Part shown: in pieces, positions 38,172 to 38,465 of the stretch
Layout of the letters: every line of letters begins with the position of its first letter
How positions within the stretch are numbered: the first letter of the stretch is position 1
NCBI GenBank assembly: GCA_964356135.1
Contig: CAYHGV010000016.1
Coordinates: 1-38,465, forward strand
DNA length: 38,465 nt
Reading direction: 5' to 3'
DNA from: CAYHGV01 sp964356135
GTDB lineage: Bacteria > Hydrothermota > Tepidihabitantia > CAYHGV01
Notes under the pieces: generated by a model
The model's database searches: none
Seen by the model: the letters and a program-made list of their open reading frames with translations, nothing else
What the model was told of the DNA's origin: nothing
Translations under genes and position numbers: made by a program

Positions 38172-38465
38172 TAAATGGTTTAATTTTTATTTTATCTGTG
38201 GTTAATATTCTTTGTGGTTCAAAATCCCCTATGTTTTACTCCCTACTCTCTTTCCCGTGTCTTCGGTGGTTAATCCGCCTTAGTTCTCTTCTTTGTGTTC
38301 TTTGTGGTTCAATTGTATTCTGAGTCTTCCGTGTCCGCCAATATTCGTGGCGGATCTGTGGTTGAAGTTCTTTGTGCCCTTTGTGGTCCAATCTTTCCGT
38401 CGTTTATTTCAACCTGAAACCTGCGTGAAAACCGAGCTTTAAATTCTCGAAATTCTCGAATTTTC

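Larger units (their letters stand above)
37977..38387. repeat. 411-bp gene-free element with 18-bp perfect inverted ends
   Basis: ACCACAAAGGGCACAAAG (37977-37994) and its exact complement (38370-38387) bound a gene-free stretch. Nested inside are a second REP copy, the hairpin at 38139-38171, several TTTGTGG words and a GGCGGA hairpin (38334-38354). The whole of 37865-38465 has no credible gene; it is a pile-up of small repeats. Confidence 0.65.

Overview
The window carries about 24 protein-coding genes or gene remnants, no rRNA or tRNA that I can see, and unusually dense small non-coding structure. Three exported proteins (two YCF48-type propeller proteins and an M28 peptidase) end in a Por/type IX-type C-terminal sorting domain, and a peptidase is fused to an outer-membrane-like beta-barrel, so the cell is a diderm of the FCB type. 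With ptb, a RuMP gene pair, an EndoQ-like nuclease, a tryptophanase/tyrosine phenol-lyase homologue and many palindromic intergenic elements, my guess is an uncultured anaerobic lineage such as candidate phylum WOR-3. That placement is inference.

Layout. 1-8168: a tandemly duplicated two-gene cassette (YCF48-repeat secreted protein plus a GH20-like secreted protein). The first copy is decayed (in-frame TGA, truncated partner) and the second is intact, with a 1512-residue protein. 8208-13649: era (minus strand) diverging from ptb, then an M28 peptidase without a standard start codon, RidA, a TPR protein and a hydrogenase-maturation-type protease. 13888-19197, minus strand: a YbhGFSR-like ABC exporter (two separate ATPases, two ABC-2 permeases, HlyD-type adaptor). 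19256-28591: a small membrane protein, then hxlA-hxlB, a possible small ORF, a giant seven-GAF histidine kinase and an NtrC-type regulator. Two consensus sigma-54 promoters follow at once, each driving a short terminator-ended RNA with no protein gene. 28709-37864, minus strand: an SLC13 transporter gene interrupted by two in-frame TGA codons, an M1 peptidase with a C-terminal barrel, a HIT protein, a four-helix-bundle (S23) gene flanked by repeat arrays in opposite orientation, an EndoQ homologue, a methyltransferase and a tryptophanase-family enzyme. 37865-38465: a gene-free block of nested repeats.

Best candidate for a new system: kinase, NtrC-type activator, a 25-bp inverted repeat, and two sigma-54-dependent small RNAs (about 75 and 96 nt) sharing a CCTCCT-N1/2-AGACC motif. 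CCUCCU is complementary to a Shine-Dalgarno sequence. The same window shows a sharp split in translation signals. At least six genes have a TTGACA-like -35, a 16-17 nt spacer, a TANNNT-like -10 and the ATG only 5-6 nt further on, so their mRNAs should be leaderless. Others have strong AAGGAGG sites. Small RNAs that mask Shine-Dalgarno sites could therefore discriminate between the two mRNA classes; that link is a hypothesis.

The intergenic DNA holds at least three short-element families: GTAG-type REP palindromes, CCCTGTTAGAA inverted repeats at gene ends, and ACCACAAAG-type elements with inverted ends, some with a GGCGGA hairpin nested inside.
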